Source: Arsukibacterium sp. (lineage in GTDB: Bacteria > Pseudomonadota > Gammaproteobacteria > Enterobacterales > Alteromonadaceae). Taken from it: a stretch of 64,000 nt of DNA. The stretch spans positions 62,001 through 126,000 of the forward strand of contig NZ_JAGYIM010000024.1 of the NCBI RefSeq assembly GCF_018402695.1, read 5' to 3'. The notes beneath the pieces were generated by a model, which saw only the letters and a program-made list of their open reading frames with translations, did not search any database and was not told the origin of the DNA. This document shows positions 56,230 through 64,000 of this stretch, one piece after another. Each line of letters begins with the position of its first letter. Position 1 is the first letter of the stretch. The position numbers and the translations under genes are program-made.

Positions 56230-57857
56230 GCGTGTTGGTTTAAGTGTTTTTGTTTTAGTTGCTGATAGCGCTGCAATTGCTCTGGCTTTAAGTTGCTGGC
56301 CTCGATAAGCTGCTGGCACTGTTCCAGCAGCTGTTGTTTGCTGGACGGCGCACACAGTGGCCGGGGACTGGTTAACAGCGTTTGCCACAAGTTAAGCGCG
56401 ATGCCGGCATTTTTTGGCATGACCTGGTAGGCGAGTTTAAACGCATCAAAGGCTTCCTGCCAGTTGCCATGCTTGTATAAAGTCACTGCATTATTGTTCA
56501 GCTCACGCGGGCCAAGCCGCATGGCTAATCGCTCTTGCTGCTCTTGCTGCAAGTAGGCAGTAAACAGCGGGTCGGCCAGCTGTTGCTGGCAGTGCTGACT
56601 GACTCGGCTGAATAATTCAGCCGACGCCTGACTTAAGCCGACTTCATGCAAGGCTTTGGCCCTATCCAGCGCACCTTCCACTGACTCTATTTTATGTAAG
56701 GGCTCCAGCGCGCTCAGCATAGCCTGAGCCTTGTCTTTATGATCCTGTAAGTACAGTAACCTGGCTTGCAGTACCTGTTGCTGACTTTCCAGAGCACCAT
56801 GGCTGCCGTTGCTATATTGGCGCTGCACGGTGCTCAGCGATACCGTCGCCTGACGGTTCAAACGGCTGCTTTGCTCTTCATCATCGACGCTCAGCGCGTA
56901 ATCAATACTGGCCCGGGCCAGGGTTAAGTACAAATCAGGCTGCTCGTACATTGAGTACCGGGCGTACTTCACCATATCGCGCGCTGCCCGGTACTGGTTC
57001 TCATAGTCGTGGTTGATCCGGGACAGCTGCAATAATTTTTGCTGGCGGAACATATTGCGGGGTGCCAGTTCAGCGGCTTGCAGTAAATGTTGCTGCGCTT
57101 GCTGAAAATGCTGCTGTTTAAATTCCAGCTCAGCCAGTAAGTCCAGCGCAAACAAGCGACTTTCTGAGCGCTCCAGCAAGGCCTCCAGTTCGTTAAATGC
57201 CTGACGCTCCTTGCCTTGGGCCAAATGGCAACGCACCAGGCCCATTCTGGCCCAGCTGAAAGGTTGAATATTTAACATGGCACTGAAAAACTTCTCGGCT
57301 GTGCGGTAATCGCCCTGGCTTAACAGCACATCGCCTTTTAGCCGCAGTAATAACGGGAACAGCTTATGTTGCTGGGCATCGGCCAGCTGCTGATCTATTG
57401 CTGCCAGCGCTTTCTGATCGTCTTTGGCATCCAGCGCCTGATAAACTTCGCGTAACTGTTGTTTGCGACGCAACACCCGCTCAATCCGCAACTGTAAGTC
57501 TTTAATCACAAAAGGTTTAGCCAAAAACTCGTCGGGCTGCAGTTCAATAACACTGTGAACCAGCGACGGGTCGGTTTCGGCACTGATAAAGATAATGGCA
57601 CAGCTCAGTTGCTGCAGGCCTTTGGCTTTAATTTCTTCATATAACTGAAAGCCGTCTTTACCTTGTTGCTGGTTATGGGCGCAGATAATTAAATCAAACT
57701 GATTATCCCGACACAGGTTTAACGCTACATTGGCGCGTTCGGCCAGAAAAATATTCTGATAGCCCAACTGCTCCAGGGCAAAGCGTAAAAAGCCCTGCGC
57801 TAAGCTTTGGTCATCTATCACCAGAATACGTTCATCGCGGCGCGGCGCAGTGTTCAT
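56226..57857 (-). CDS. receiver-domain protein with TPR repeats; phospho-acceptor Asp missing
   Basis: This 543-aa cytoplasmic protein has an N-terminal response-regulator receiver (residues 8-130) and a long helical TPR array (about 145-540). The receiver keeps the acidic pair (ILVIDDQSLAQ), the Ser switch (IIFISAE) and the Lys (LAKPF). At the phosphorylation position, however, it reads DLIICAHNQQQGKDG; relatives have CDYN or VDYN there. The acceptor Asp is thus replaced by Ala (GCC). It may be a phosphorylation-independent pseudo-receiver. TPR-receiver proteins of this kind are common in Vibrio and Shewanella without known outputs. The start is ATG 57857; it is convergent with DUF2919. Confidence 0.85.
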   Translation of the reverse strand: MNTAPRRDERILVIDDQSLAQGFLRFALEQLGYQNIFLAERANVALNLCRDNQFDLIICAHNQQQGKDGFQLYEEIKAKGLQQLSCAIIFISAETDPSLVHSVIELQPDEFLAKPFVIKDLQLRIERVLRRKQQLREVYQALDAKDDQKALAAIDQQLADAQQHKLFPLLLRLKGDVLLSQGDYRTAEKFFSAMLNIQPFSWARMGLVRCHLAQGKERQAFNELEALLERSESRLFALDLLAELEFKQQHFQQAQQHLLQAAELAPRNMFRQQKLLQLSRINHDYENQYRAARDMVKYARYSMYEQPDLYLTLARASIDYALSVDDEEQSSRLNRQATVSLSTVQRQYSNGSHGALESQQQVLQARLLYLQDHKDKAQAMLSALEPLHKIESVEGALDRAKALHEVGLSQASAELFSRVSQHCQQQLADPLFTAYLQQEQQERLAMRLGPRELNNNAVTLYKHGNWQEAFDAFKLAYQVMPKNAGIALNLWQTLLTSPRPLCAPSSKQQLLEQCQQLIEASNLKPEQLQRYQQLKQKHLNQHA

Positions 57858-58039
57858 GCAGTAAAGGGTTCCAACCGGGGATTAAATGTCTTTGCTTACT
57901 ATAGCAAGTTTTGGCTGGGGCAACAGCAGAACAATGGCCTAACGCCGTTGATTCAATTGCACCAATTACTTTGAACTTGTTATTGGTGATCCAATCGTAT
58001 CTGCGAGGACTACTTTTAACCATGAGAATAACTGGAGCG

Positions 58040-58063
58040 ATAACACCTGATACCGGGTGTTAT
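58040..58063. repeat. 8-bp inverted repeat in the DJ-1 gene leader
   Basis: ATAACACC and GGTGTTAT (58040-58047 and 58056-58063, 8-nt spacer) form a perfect inverted repeat 20 nt before the DJ-1/PfpI start. It could be an operator or a 5' mRNA hairpin. Confidence 0.4.
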
Positions 58064-58082
58064 TTGCGGCAGCGGAGGAATG

Positions 58083-58757
58083 ATGAAAAAAGTACTGATA
58101 TTTGTAACCAACCACGGCACCTTGGGTGATACCGATGAAGCTAACGGCACCTTTGCTCCTGAGCTTACCCATGCACTGGATGTGTTTTTAAAAGCCGATG
58201 TTTATTATGATCTGGCGTCGATTAACGGCGGCAAAGCGCCTTTGTATGGTACTGATATCGAAGATGATGAAGTGAATGCCAGAATTCTGGCTAATGAGGA
58301 GTTTCAGAAGCGGATCAACAATACTCTGGTGGCGTCGAAAGTAAGTTTAGATGACTATGATGCTATTTTTTATCCGGGTGGCTTTGGTTTATTGTCAGAT
58401 CTGGCGACAGATGAAACGGTCGCAATGTTAAGCGCCCGCCATTATGAAAACGGAGGTATATTGGCGGCGGTTTGTCATGGCCCGGCGGGCTTGTTGCCAA
58501 TTACTCTGAGTGATGGCCAGAAGCTGCTTGAAAATACAGTGGTAACCGGTTTTACCCGTGAAGAAGAAGTCGACTATGGCACTATCGACAAGATCCCGTT
58601 TTTACTGGAAGAGGCGTTAGCACGGGCCGCAAAGCAGTATCGCAAAGGCCAGCCGTGGGCTGAACAGGTTATTGAAGATAACAGAGTAATCACCGGTCAG
58701 AACCCGGCCAGCGCTCATGCGGTGGCAGCGGCGCTGGTTAAACAGTTGGCTATTTGA
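58083..58757 (+). CDS. DJ-1/PfpI family protein (type 1 glutamine amidotransferase-like)
   Basis: This 224-aa cytoplasmic protein has the DJ-1/PfpI fold close to the Hsp31-like subgroup. A nucleophile elbow in LAAVCHGPAGLLP holds the Cys, preceded by AIFYPGGFG with the conserved glycines; a Glu near the N terminus and the cap segment VITGQNPASAHAVAAAL complete the pattern. Members act as glyoxalase III, deglycase-type or chaperone proteins in aldehyde stress; the activity here is inferred. Two ATGs are adjacent (58080 and 58083); the second is better spaced from GGAGG. A strong terminator follows. Confidence 0.88.
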   Translation: MKKVLIFVTNHGTLGDTDEANGTFAPELTHALDVFLKADVYYDLASINGGKAPLYGTDIEDDEVNARILANEEFQKRINNTLVASKVSLDDYDAIFYPGGFGLLSDLATDETVAMLSARHYENGGILAAVCHGPAGLLPITLSDGQKLLENTVVTGFTREEEVDYGTIDKIPFLLEEALARAAKQYRKGQPWAEQVIEDNRVITGQNPASAHAVAAALVKQLAI

Positions 58758-58782
58758 CCCGGTAATTTATTAAAGATTAATG

Positions 58783-58810
58783 ACGCCCTCTTTGGAGGGC
58801 GTTTGTATTT
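58783..58810 (+). terminator. rho-independent terminator after the DJ-1/PfpI gene
   Basis: A perfect 8-bp stem (ACGCCCTC / GAGGGCGT, loop TTTG) followed by a T-rich tract, 26 nt after the stop. Confidence 0.82.
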
Positions 58811-59110
58811 ATCCAACCGCCTGCTCAGATCTAACAAAAATCCCAATGTTTTAACAATACCTTGTTTTACTTATCCATTTTTACCATCTGCTAAATCAGC
58901 ATTTTTGTGTCAGTTAATTTTACAGTTTCAGATAATGAAACGGAATTTTTCAGTAAATATTTTTTAAGTATCTGTTTTTTATTATTTAAAAATAATAGGA
59001 ACAGTAATTGCTAGTCTCTTGCCGCCTGCATTAGCAACCTCGGAATTAAGGTTGATGTGTTAGTGATAAAACAAACCAATCGATTAGCAGTCGAATTAAG
59101 GAGATACGAT
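58811..59110. other. AT-rich region upstream of the PEP-CTERM-type gene (gap 58758-59110)
   Basis: After the terminator this gap is noticeably AT-rich, with A/T homopolymer runs around 58920-59000. It must contain the promoter of the exported protein downstream. I see no open frame with a ribosome site, no long repeat and no confident -35/-10 pair. Confidence 0.4.
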
Positions 59111-59869
59111 TTGGATATTATAAAGGCAAGCAATAAATTCGGTTTAGCTATAAAAGCTTTGGTAGTGGTTGGGAGTCTGACAGGGTCAGCCTATGCAGCA
59201 TTAATCACTCCGGCCTACGACACTTTTGGTCCGTTGCCTGAGGCAAACTGGGGTGGTAGTGGTATTCCAAATGATGCGGTAGCGATCTCTGAATATACTA
59301 CTCAAATATGTACAATAAGGTGTCGGGATTTAAATACCATCTCCCTTGGATTGTCGTCTCACGGCCGTTATGAAAATCTATTAGAAAGTAATGACGGCGC
59401 CGGGACTTTTTATGCTTCAGCGGGTTCAAACGTACCACCAAGTTCTTCACTGGAAGGCGCGACCTGGAATTTTAACTTTTTTGTTAATATCGTCGGCGAC
59501 TACTCACTGAATAATTACGATTTTAATCTATATTATGATTTTGACCCTGTGGTAGGTAACGCTCAGGCTACTCATGGTGTAATTAATCTCAATATGCTTT
59601 TTCAGGACGGTGTTGTTCAGGGTTCACAGAATCTGATGTTTGGGTTTTTAAGTGATGATCTGCTGCCCTTTATCACGTCGCCGGCCGGTAGCTTTAACCC
59701 TGATGTAACTGGTGAGTATACCTTTGCTCTTACCGCGTCAGATACCAATGGCACAGAGTTGACCCGCTCAGCAATGCGTGTTGTGGTTAATGCGGTAGAT
59801 GTTCCAGTACCAGCCAGCCTGTCATTAATGGCCTTGGGCTTGTTTTTATTGAGACGTCGAATCCGGTAA
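59111..59869 (+). CDS. exported protein with PEP-CTERM-type sorting signal
   Basis: This 252-aa protein starts at TTG 59111, chosen because AAGGAG lies 7 nt upstream and it leads straight into a signal peptide (FGLAIKALVVVGSLTGSAYA). The frame is also open from GTG 59057 without such a site. The body is beta-rich with two nearby cysteines (CTIRC). The C terminus VPVPASLSLMALGLFLLRRR has the three-part PEP-CTERM layout: short VPxPAS motif, hydrophobic stretch, arginine cluster. This predicts sorting by an exosortase, which is not in this window. Base composition is more AT-rich than its neighbours. Function unknown. Confidence 0.75.
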   Translation: MDIIKASNKFGLAIKALVVVGSLTGSAYAALITPAYDTFGPLPEANWGGSGIPNDAVAISEYTTQICTIRCRDLNTISLGLSSHGRYENLLESNDGAGTFYASAGSNVPPSSSLEGATWNFNFFVNIVGDYSLNNYDFNLYYDFDPVVGNAQATHGVINLNMLFQDGVVQGSQNLMFGFLSDDLLPFITSPAGSFNPDVTGEYTFALTASDTNGTELTRSAMRVVVNAVDVPVPASLSLMALGLFLLRRRIR

Positions 59870-59888
59870 CTCAGATTTAAACGTATGT

Positions 59889-59912
59889 AAGGGGCTAACG
59901 CCCCTTTTTTTT
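59889..59912 (+). terminator. rho-independent terminator after the PEP-CTERM-type gene
   Basis: A 7-bp stem (AAGGGGC / GCCCCTT, loop TAAC) followed by eight T residues, 19 nt after the stop. Confidence 0.88.
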
Positions 59913-59977
59913 GTCTGAAATTAATGGCTTGAATTAGGGTTCTATGGCATCTTTTTTAAAAAGCTAAGGGGCAAAAT

Positions 59978-60421
59978 ATGGCATTAGCGTCAATTATGAC
60001 CAGGAAAGTGCGGGTAACAACAGAAGATGCCAGCCTTGCCAGTTTACGCACTTTGTTTATCGAGACAAAGTTTCAGCATGTGCCAGTGGTGAACAGCCTG
60101 CAGCAGCCGATTGGTATAGTGTCGGTGAAGGATTATTTTAAAGTGTTAAGTTCGGTTTTAGACTCAGCATCTGAAAGCACCATTGAACTGTACATGCAAA
60201 AGCGCAAGGTTGGCCAGGTCATGTCGTCGCCGGTGTTCAGCGTGTCCGCAGATACCGGCATTTTGCAGGCAGCCAGTATTCTGGTTGAACGCAATATCAG
60301 TTGTTTACTGGTGATTGATAGTCAGAAAAAGTTAATTGGCATAGTGTCATGGAAAGATATTATGCGGCGGATAGTGCAGGCGCAGCAGAAAAAGCAACAA
60401 CAGCCAGAGCAAAAGAAATAA
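59978..60421 (+). CDS. stand-alone CBS-pair protein
   Basis: This 147-aa cytoplasmic protein consists of two CBS motifs (about residues 6-58 and 78-130) with FQHVPVVNSLQQPIGIVSVK and ISCLLVIDSQKKLIGIVSWKD. It ends in a glutamine/lysine-rich tail. AGGGG lies 6 nt before the ATG. It is only distantly similar to the CBS-pair protein at 13659. A nucleotide-sensing role is inferred; the partner is unknown. It is the last protein gene before the tRNA-Val array. Confidence 0.87.
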   Translation: MALASIMTRKVRVTTEDASLASLRTLFIETKFQHVPVVNSLQQPIGIVSVKDYFKVLSSVLDSASESTIELYMQKRKVGQVMSSPVFSVSADTGILQAASILVERNISCLLVIDSQKKLIGIVSWKDIMRRIVQAQQKKQQQPEQKK

Positions 60422-60466
60422 TTTATAGGAGAGGGCGCTGCTTTGCTATGGTATTTAGTCAAGAAG

Positions 60467-60542
60467 TGGTGGATTGTACTGGGTTCGAACCAGTGACCCC
60501 CGCCTTGTAAGGGCGGTGCTCTCCCAGCTGAGCTAACAATCC
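60467..60542 (-). tRNA. tRNA-Val (anticodon UAC)
   Basis: A 76-nt cloverleaf on the minus strand: acceptor GGATTGT pairing with ACAATCC, D arm with AGCTCAGCTGGGAGAGC, anticodon loop CTTACAA with anticodon TAC, T loop GGTTCGAACC and an encoded CCA. It is identical to the copy at 60659 over its whole length. It lies downstream of that copy and of a decayed one, in one probable transcript. Confidence 0.96.
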
Positions 60543-60576
60543 ACGGGAGATATACTTAAGTTTTCTGAAATCAAAT

Positions 60577-60650
60577 TGGTGGATTGTACTGGGTTGAGCC
60601 AGTTATCACCGTCTCGTCGTAAAGAGCGGGCGGTGCTCTTCATGATAAGA
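60577..60650 (-). pseudogene. degenerate tRNA-Val copy
   Basis: Between the two intact genes lies a third, decayed copy. Its 3' end keeps the T-arm-to-CCA part (ACCCAGTACAATCCACCA) and the D-side GAGCACCGCCC block. The anticodon stem is disrupted (GCTCTTTACGACGAGACGG), the T loop has lost GTTCGAA, and the 5' acceptor strand is absent. It cannot fold into a cloverleaf. The preceding spacer ATCAAATTGG is duplicated with it, so it arose by tandem duplication and then decayed. Confidence 0.8.
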
Positions 60651-60658
60651 CATCAAAT

Positions 60659-60734
60659 TGGTGGATTGTACTGGGTTCGAACCAGTGACCCCCGCCTTGT
60701 AAGGGCGGTGCTCTCCCAGCTGAGCTAACAATCC
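60659..60734 (-). tRNA. tRNA-Val (anticodon UAC)
   Basis: A 76-nt cloverleaf identical in sequence to the copy at 60467: acceptor GGATTGT/ACAATCC, anticodon TAC, T loop GTTCGAA, encoded CCA. First gene of the array, 20 nt after a consensus -10 box. It reads GUA and, with wobble, other valine codons. Confidence 0.97.
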
Positions 60735-60753
60735 ACGCTGTTTGATGGCGCTC

Positions 60754-60781
60754 ATTATAGGGAGCATGAATTTACTGTCAA
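60754..60781 (-). promoter_or_regulatory. consensus sigma-70 promoter of the tRNA-Val array
   Basis: On the minus strand a perfect -35 TTGACA (60776-60781) and a perfect -10 TATAAT (60754-60759) are 16 bp apart, upstream of the first tRNA. The GC-rich discriminator after the -10 (GAGCGCC) is typical of stringently controlled stable-RNA promoters. Confidence 0.88.
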
Positions 60782-60937
60782 CTTTATTTTTTAAAAAGCG
60801 GTTTGATTGCTGCAAAAGTAAACATCAGCGGCTTTTGGGTTGAAATGGCCGATGAATGGCTGCGCGCAGGTGGTGCATCATTACGTTAGCATTGTTACAA
60901 TAGCGCCAACTCAGTTTTCGCCTATTTTGGATTAGAT

Positions 60938-62350
60938 ATGTCGTTAGTTACCCGTTTTGCGCCAAGCCCTACCGGCTATTTGCATGTTGGTGGTGCCCGT
61001 ACTGCGTTATACAGCTGGCTTTACGCTAAAAAACGTGGCGGTAAGTTTATTCTGCGGATTGAAGACACCGATATTGAGCGCTCTAACCAGGCCTCGGTTG
61101 ATGCCATTTTAGAGGGAATGCACTGGCTGGGGCTGGAGCACGACGAGGGCCCGTATTATCAGACCCAGCGTTTTGACTTGTATAAAGAGGTCGTGGCGCA
61201 ATTGCTGGCTGAAGGTAAAGCCTATAAGTGTTTTTGTACGGCAGAAGAAGTCGACGCGATGCGCGAAGCGCAAATGGCCGCCGGTGAAAAACCAAAATAC
61301 AACGGCATGTGGCGTGACCGTACTGATCATCCGGCAGACAAACCCTTTGTGATCCGCTTTAAAAACCCACAACAGGGCGTGGTGGTCATCGATGACATGA
61401 TTAAAGGCCGGATTGAAATTGCCAATAGCGAACTGGACGATTTAATTATTGCCCGCAGTGACGGTACCCCAACCTATAATCTGACGGTGGTAGTGGATGA
61501 CTGGAAAATGGGCATTACCCATGTTATCCGTGGCGATGATCATGTTAATAACACCCCGCGGCAAATGAATATTCTGGCGGCGTTGGGTGCAGATATTCCC
61601 AAATATGCCCACGTACCGATGATTTTGGGTGATGACGGCAAACGTTTATCAAAACGCCATGGTGCTGTTGGGGTAATGCAGTATCGTGATAACGGCTTTT
61701 TGCCTGAGGCATTAATCAACTATCTGGTGCGGTTGGGCTGGTCGCATGGCGATCAGGAAATTTTCAGTAAAGCAGAATTAATCGAACTGTTTGACCTGGC
61801 CGACTGCAACCGGGCGCCCTCGGCTTTTAACACCGAGAAACTGTTGTGGTTAAACCAACACTATATTAAAACCCTGCCGCCAGCACGGGTAGCGGCAGAA
61901 CTGCAGTGGCATTTAACTGCCCAGCAGCTGGATACCAGCAAAGGCCCGGCTATTGAAGCGGTAATTGCTGTGCAGGGCGAGCGGGTTAAAACCTTAACAG
62001 AACTGGTAGAAGTCAGCCGTTATTTCTATGAAGACTTCAGTGAATTTGAAGAAAATGCGGCTAAAAAGCATTTACGGCCGGTTGCCGCCGAGCCACTGGC
62101 ACTGGTAAAACAAAAACTGGCTGAGCTGACAGACTGGCAGGTCGAGCCTATTCACCATGCCATTAATGCCGCCGCCGAGCAGTTAGGGCTGGGTATGGGC
62201 AAGGTCGGTATGCCGATGCGGGTTGCGGTTACCGGCGGCGGTAATTCGCCGGCCTTGGATCAAACTTTATGGTTAGTTGGCCGGGAGCGCACCTTAGCCA
62301 GAATTGATATGGCACTGGACTTTATCAGTAAACGGGCAGAGGCAAGCTAA
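60938..62350 (+). CDS. gltX: glutamyl-tRNA synthetase
   Basis: GltX, 470 aa, charges tRNA-Glu. The class I HIGH-type motif is in [16 protein letters not shown], the KMSKS-type motif in [15 protein letters not shown], and EDTDIERS for glutamate/ATP binding is present. A C-terminal helical anticodon-binding domain follows (about 320-470), ending [16 protein letters not shown]. The gene is divergent from the tRNA-Val array. Confidence 0.97.
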   Translation: MSLVTRFAPSPTGYLHVGGARTALYSWLYAKKRGGKFILRIEDTDIERSNQASVDAILEGMHWLGLEHDEGPYYQTQRFDLYKEVVAQLLAEGKAYKCFCTAEEVDAMREAQMAAGEKPKYNGMWRDRTDHPADKPFVIRFKNPQQGVVVIDDMIKGRIEIANSELDDLIIARSDGTPTYNLTVVVDDWKMGITHVIRGDDHVNNTPRQMNILAALGADIPKYAHVPMILGDDGKRLSKRHGAVGVMQYRDNGFLPEALINYLVRLGWSHGDQEIFSKAELIELFDLADCNRAPSAFNTEKLLWLNQHYIKTLPPARVAAELQWHLTAQQLDTSKGPAIEAVIAVQGERVKTLTELVEVSRYFYEDFSEFEENAAKKHLRPVAAEPLALVKQKLAELTDWQVEPIHHAINAAAEQLGLGMGKVGMPMRVAVTGGGNSPALDQTLWLVGRERTLARIDMALDFISKRAEAS

Positions 62351-62354
62351 TCCC

Positions 62355-63185
62355 GTGTTGAACCGGCCAATCGTTATATTGTTGTTGGCGGTCGCGTTTG
62401 CGGCCGCTTTGCCAGTATGGGGCGACGATAACGCTGATACTAATTCAGACGGTGATGGGGTTGCAGCAGGCGACTCACCTACGTTTCAGTTACCTTTGGA
62501 GTTTCTCGGCACTATTGGCGGCGACATAGAGCTGGGATTGTTGATAAACACCGGTAATACTGAAGCGAACTCTATCCGGATAAACAGTGAATTGCAGCAT
62601 GAAATGGAATATTTCCGCAACAAGTATCAGCTGTATGGTCGTATTCAACGCAGTAAAGTATTAAATCAGGCAACGCAGCACAAAGATAATGTTACTACGG
62701 CCAAACGTTACGGTATTACTGGCCAGAGTAACTATAAGTTTCTGGTTGGCCGTCAGTCATTGTTTGGCCGTGGTGCTTATCTGTATGATCAGTTTGGCGC
62801 GTTTAAAGTGCAGAGTTCTTTGGCGGTGGGCTACGCCAATCGGGTGTATGAAATGCAAACAAACTACATCGATCTGGAGACTGGCCCCGGTTTTGCCCAT
62901 CAGCGCAGCAACAGTGGTCGCACGAATACGGGTTTAATCTGGTTTCTGGCTTTTAACCTGGAACAAAAAATATACGAGGGCAGCAGTTTCCGGCAAACCT
63001 TTGAAGGCTCGGTGTCACTCGATGGCGCTAACTCAACCTTTGTCAGCCGCAGCAGTATCACCTCACAGCTGTTTGATAAATTATCGATGCGTTTCAGCTT
63101 TGTGGCCCGGCATAACTCAAGGCCAGAGGGCAATTTAAAAACCATGGACACCGAAACTGCGGCGTCGCTGGTTTATACCTTTTAA
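62355..63185 (+). CDS. DUF481 family outer-membrane-like protein
   Basis: This 276-aa protein starts at GTG 62355, 4 nt after gltX, and opens with a signal peptide (LNRPIVILLLAVAFAAALP) and an acidic linker (DDNADTNSDGDG). The DUF481 domain then runs to the C terminus. It starts ELGLLINTGNTEANSI and alternates beta strands, ending in aromatic VYTF as outer-membrane barrels do. The family includes E. coli YdiY (acid-inducible); the role is unclear. It is convergent with serA. Confidence 0.82.
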   Translation: MLNRPIVILLLAVAFAAALPVWGDDNADTNSDGDGVAAGDSPTFQLPLEFLGTIGGDIELGLLINTGNTEANSIRINSELQHEMEYFRNKYQLYGRIQRSKVLNQATQHKDNVTTAKRYGITGQSNYKFLVGRQSLFGRGAYLYDQFGAFKVQSSLAVGYANRVYEMQTNYIDLETGPGFAHQRSNSGRTNTGLIWFLAFNLEQKIYEGSSFRQTFEGSVSLDGANSTFVSRSSITSQLFDKLSMRFSFVARHNSRPEGNLKTMDTETAASLVYTF

Positions 63186-63195
63186 TGGATGCTTT

Positions 63196-63225
63196 AGCTG
63201 GCTAGCCGTTGTCTGCTAGCCAGCT
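63196..63225. terminator. bidirectional hairpin between the DUF481 gene and serA
   Basis: A perfect 11-bp inverted repeat (AGCTGGCTAGC / GCTAGCCAGCT, 8-nt loop) lies between the convergent genes, 10 nt after the DUF481 stop. T runs are short. Confidence 0.6.
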
Positions 63226-63232
63226 GTCTAAA

Positions 63233-64000
63233 TTAATGCAGTACCCTTGCCCTTAACGTACCCGGAATAGCTTTTAACTCATTTAGGGCCAGTTCATGGT
63301 CTTCTGAATCAACATCAATTACCACATAACCAATATCCTGCACGGTCTGCAAATACTGGCCGGAGATATTGATATTGTGCTTGGCAAACGTCTCGTTGAT
63401 TTTAGTCATCATGCCGGGCTGGTTTTTATGGATATGCAGCAGGCGGGAGCGGCCTTTATGCTCAGGTAGCGACACTTCCGGGAAATTAACTGCAGATAAG
63501 GTGGAACCATTGTCGCTGTACTTGACCATTTTGCCGGCCACTTCATAGCCAATGTTTTCCTGTGCTTCCTGGGTCGAGCCGCCGATATGCGGCGTCAGTA
63601 GGACATTATCAAAGGCGCGCAGTGGTGAGATAAACTCCTCATCGTTGCCTTTAGGTTCTACCGGGAACACATCAATGGCGGCCCCCGCCAGTTTTTTGCT
63701 CTGTAGGCTGGCGGTTAACGCGTCAATATCGACTACGGTGCCGCGTGACGCATTGATTAAAATGGCGCCTTGTTTCATTTGTGCCAACTCGGCCTCAGCA
63801 ATCATATTTTTTGTTTGCGGCGTTTCCGGTACATGCAGACTGATCACATCTGAGGTGGTTAACAAGGTCGTAAGATCAACCTGATTGGCATTGCCCAGTA
63901 CCAGTTTGCTTTCGATATCGTAAAACTGTACCCGCATGCCGATATGCTCTGCCATAATGCTTAGCTGAGTACCGATGTGGCCATAGCCGATAATCCCCAG
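63233..64000 (-). CDS. serA: D-3-phosphoglycerate dehydrogenase, 5' end cut by window
   Basis: These are the C-terminal 255 residues of SerA, the first enzyme of serine synthesis; the reading frame continues past the window edge. The visible part starts in the NAD-binding Rossmann loop (LGIIGYGHIGTQLSIMAEHIG). Catalytic-region motifs are INASRGTVVDIDAL and LLTPHIGGSTQEAQENIG. A C-terminal ACT domain (about the last 75 residues, RLLHIHKNQPGMMTKIN) indicates feedback inhibition by serine, as in E. coli. Confidence 0.95.
   Translation of the reverse strand: MGIIGYGHIGTQLSIMAEHIGMRVQFYDIESKLVLGNANQVDLTTLLTTSDVISLHVPETPQTKNMIAEAELAQMKQGAILINASRGTVVDIDALTASLQSKKLAGAAIDVFPVEPKGNDEEFISPLRAFDNVLLTPHIGGSTQEAQENIGYEVAGKMVKYSDNGSTLSAVNFPEVSLPEHKGRSRLLHIHKNQPGMMTKINETFAKHNINISGQYLQTVQDIGYVVIDVDSEDHELALNELKAIPGTLRARVLH

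Noticed and set aside
60606-60815. Minus-strand frame of 69 codons spanning the tRNA-Val array
   Set aside because: Its central part is a translation of tRNA sequence (a well-known false protein pattern); it overlaps an intact tRNA and the array promoter.

Overview
The window is a stretch of ordinary gammaproteobacterial chromosome with moderate GC content. The gene families and their order (yggS-proC-yggT-rdgB opposite pilT-pilU, minCDE opposite ycgL/ycgM/ycgN, smc-zipA-ligA, DUF3392 and DUF2919 proteins, an S46 dipeptidyl-peptidase, an SMC rather than MukB) suggest an aquatic Alteromonadales/Chromatiales-type bacterium near Rheinheimera, Arsukibacterium or Alishewanella. That placement is inferred from content and was not tested phylogenetically. 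There is no rRNA, transposase, phage, CRISPR array or obvious genomic island.

Layout. 1-5.2 kb: rdgB (cut by the window edge), DUF4426, yggT, proC and yggS on the minus strand, divergent from the twitching-motility ATPases pilT-pilU. 5.2-18 kb: a lytic transglycosylase, DUF3422, a RhtA-type exporter, a fasciclin-domain protein, an RND efflux permease and adaptor, a CBS-pair protein, a PocR-GAF-GGDEF diguanylate cyclase and an S46 peptidase. 18.4-22.6 kb: a plus-strand cluster of porin, small phosphate-binding-like protein, chemoreceptor and CheV, ending at a strong terminator. 22.6-30 kb: a complete histidine operon, hisG-D-C-B-H-A-F-IE, preceded by a his leader peptide and an attenuator. 30.2-35.5 kb: two small unknown proteins, yoaA, tsaB, and an SDR/DUF2878/chalcone-isomerase-like operon. 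35.5-43.5 kb: alkaline phosphatase, an exported methyltransferase-like protein, fadD, rnd, a four-repeat DUF4397 lipoprotein and an AcuI-type reductase. 43.6-48.8 kb: minE-minD-minC opposite ycgL, an MltB-like transglycosylase, a YcgM-like FAH protein, ycgN and an MscS-like channel. 48.9-56.2 kb: smc, zipA, ligA and two small membrane proteins. 56.2-60.4 kb: a receiver-TPR protein, a DJ-1/PfpI protein, a PEP-CTERM-type exported protein and a second CBS-pair protein. 60.4-64 kb: two tRNA-Val(UAC) genes flanking a decayed third copy, gltX, a DUF481 protein and serA (cut by the window edge).

Most genes are housekeeping genes in recognisable neighbourhoods. The unusual signals lie inside familiar genes. 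The SMC hinge contains about 155 nt that read better in another frame, which looks like a compensated frameshift. The 5' third of ligA has an arginine-codon bias unlike the rest of the gene, which suggests a recombinant mosaic. The receiver-TPR protein lacks the phospho-acceptor aspartate. The tRNA-Val array holds a degenerate copy. A perfect inverted repeat brackets the promoter of a small unknown gene. The best candidate for a less described functional unit is the porin/binding-protein/chemoreceptor/CheV cluster.
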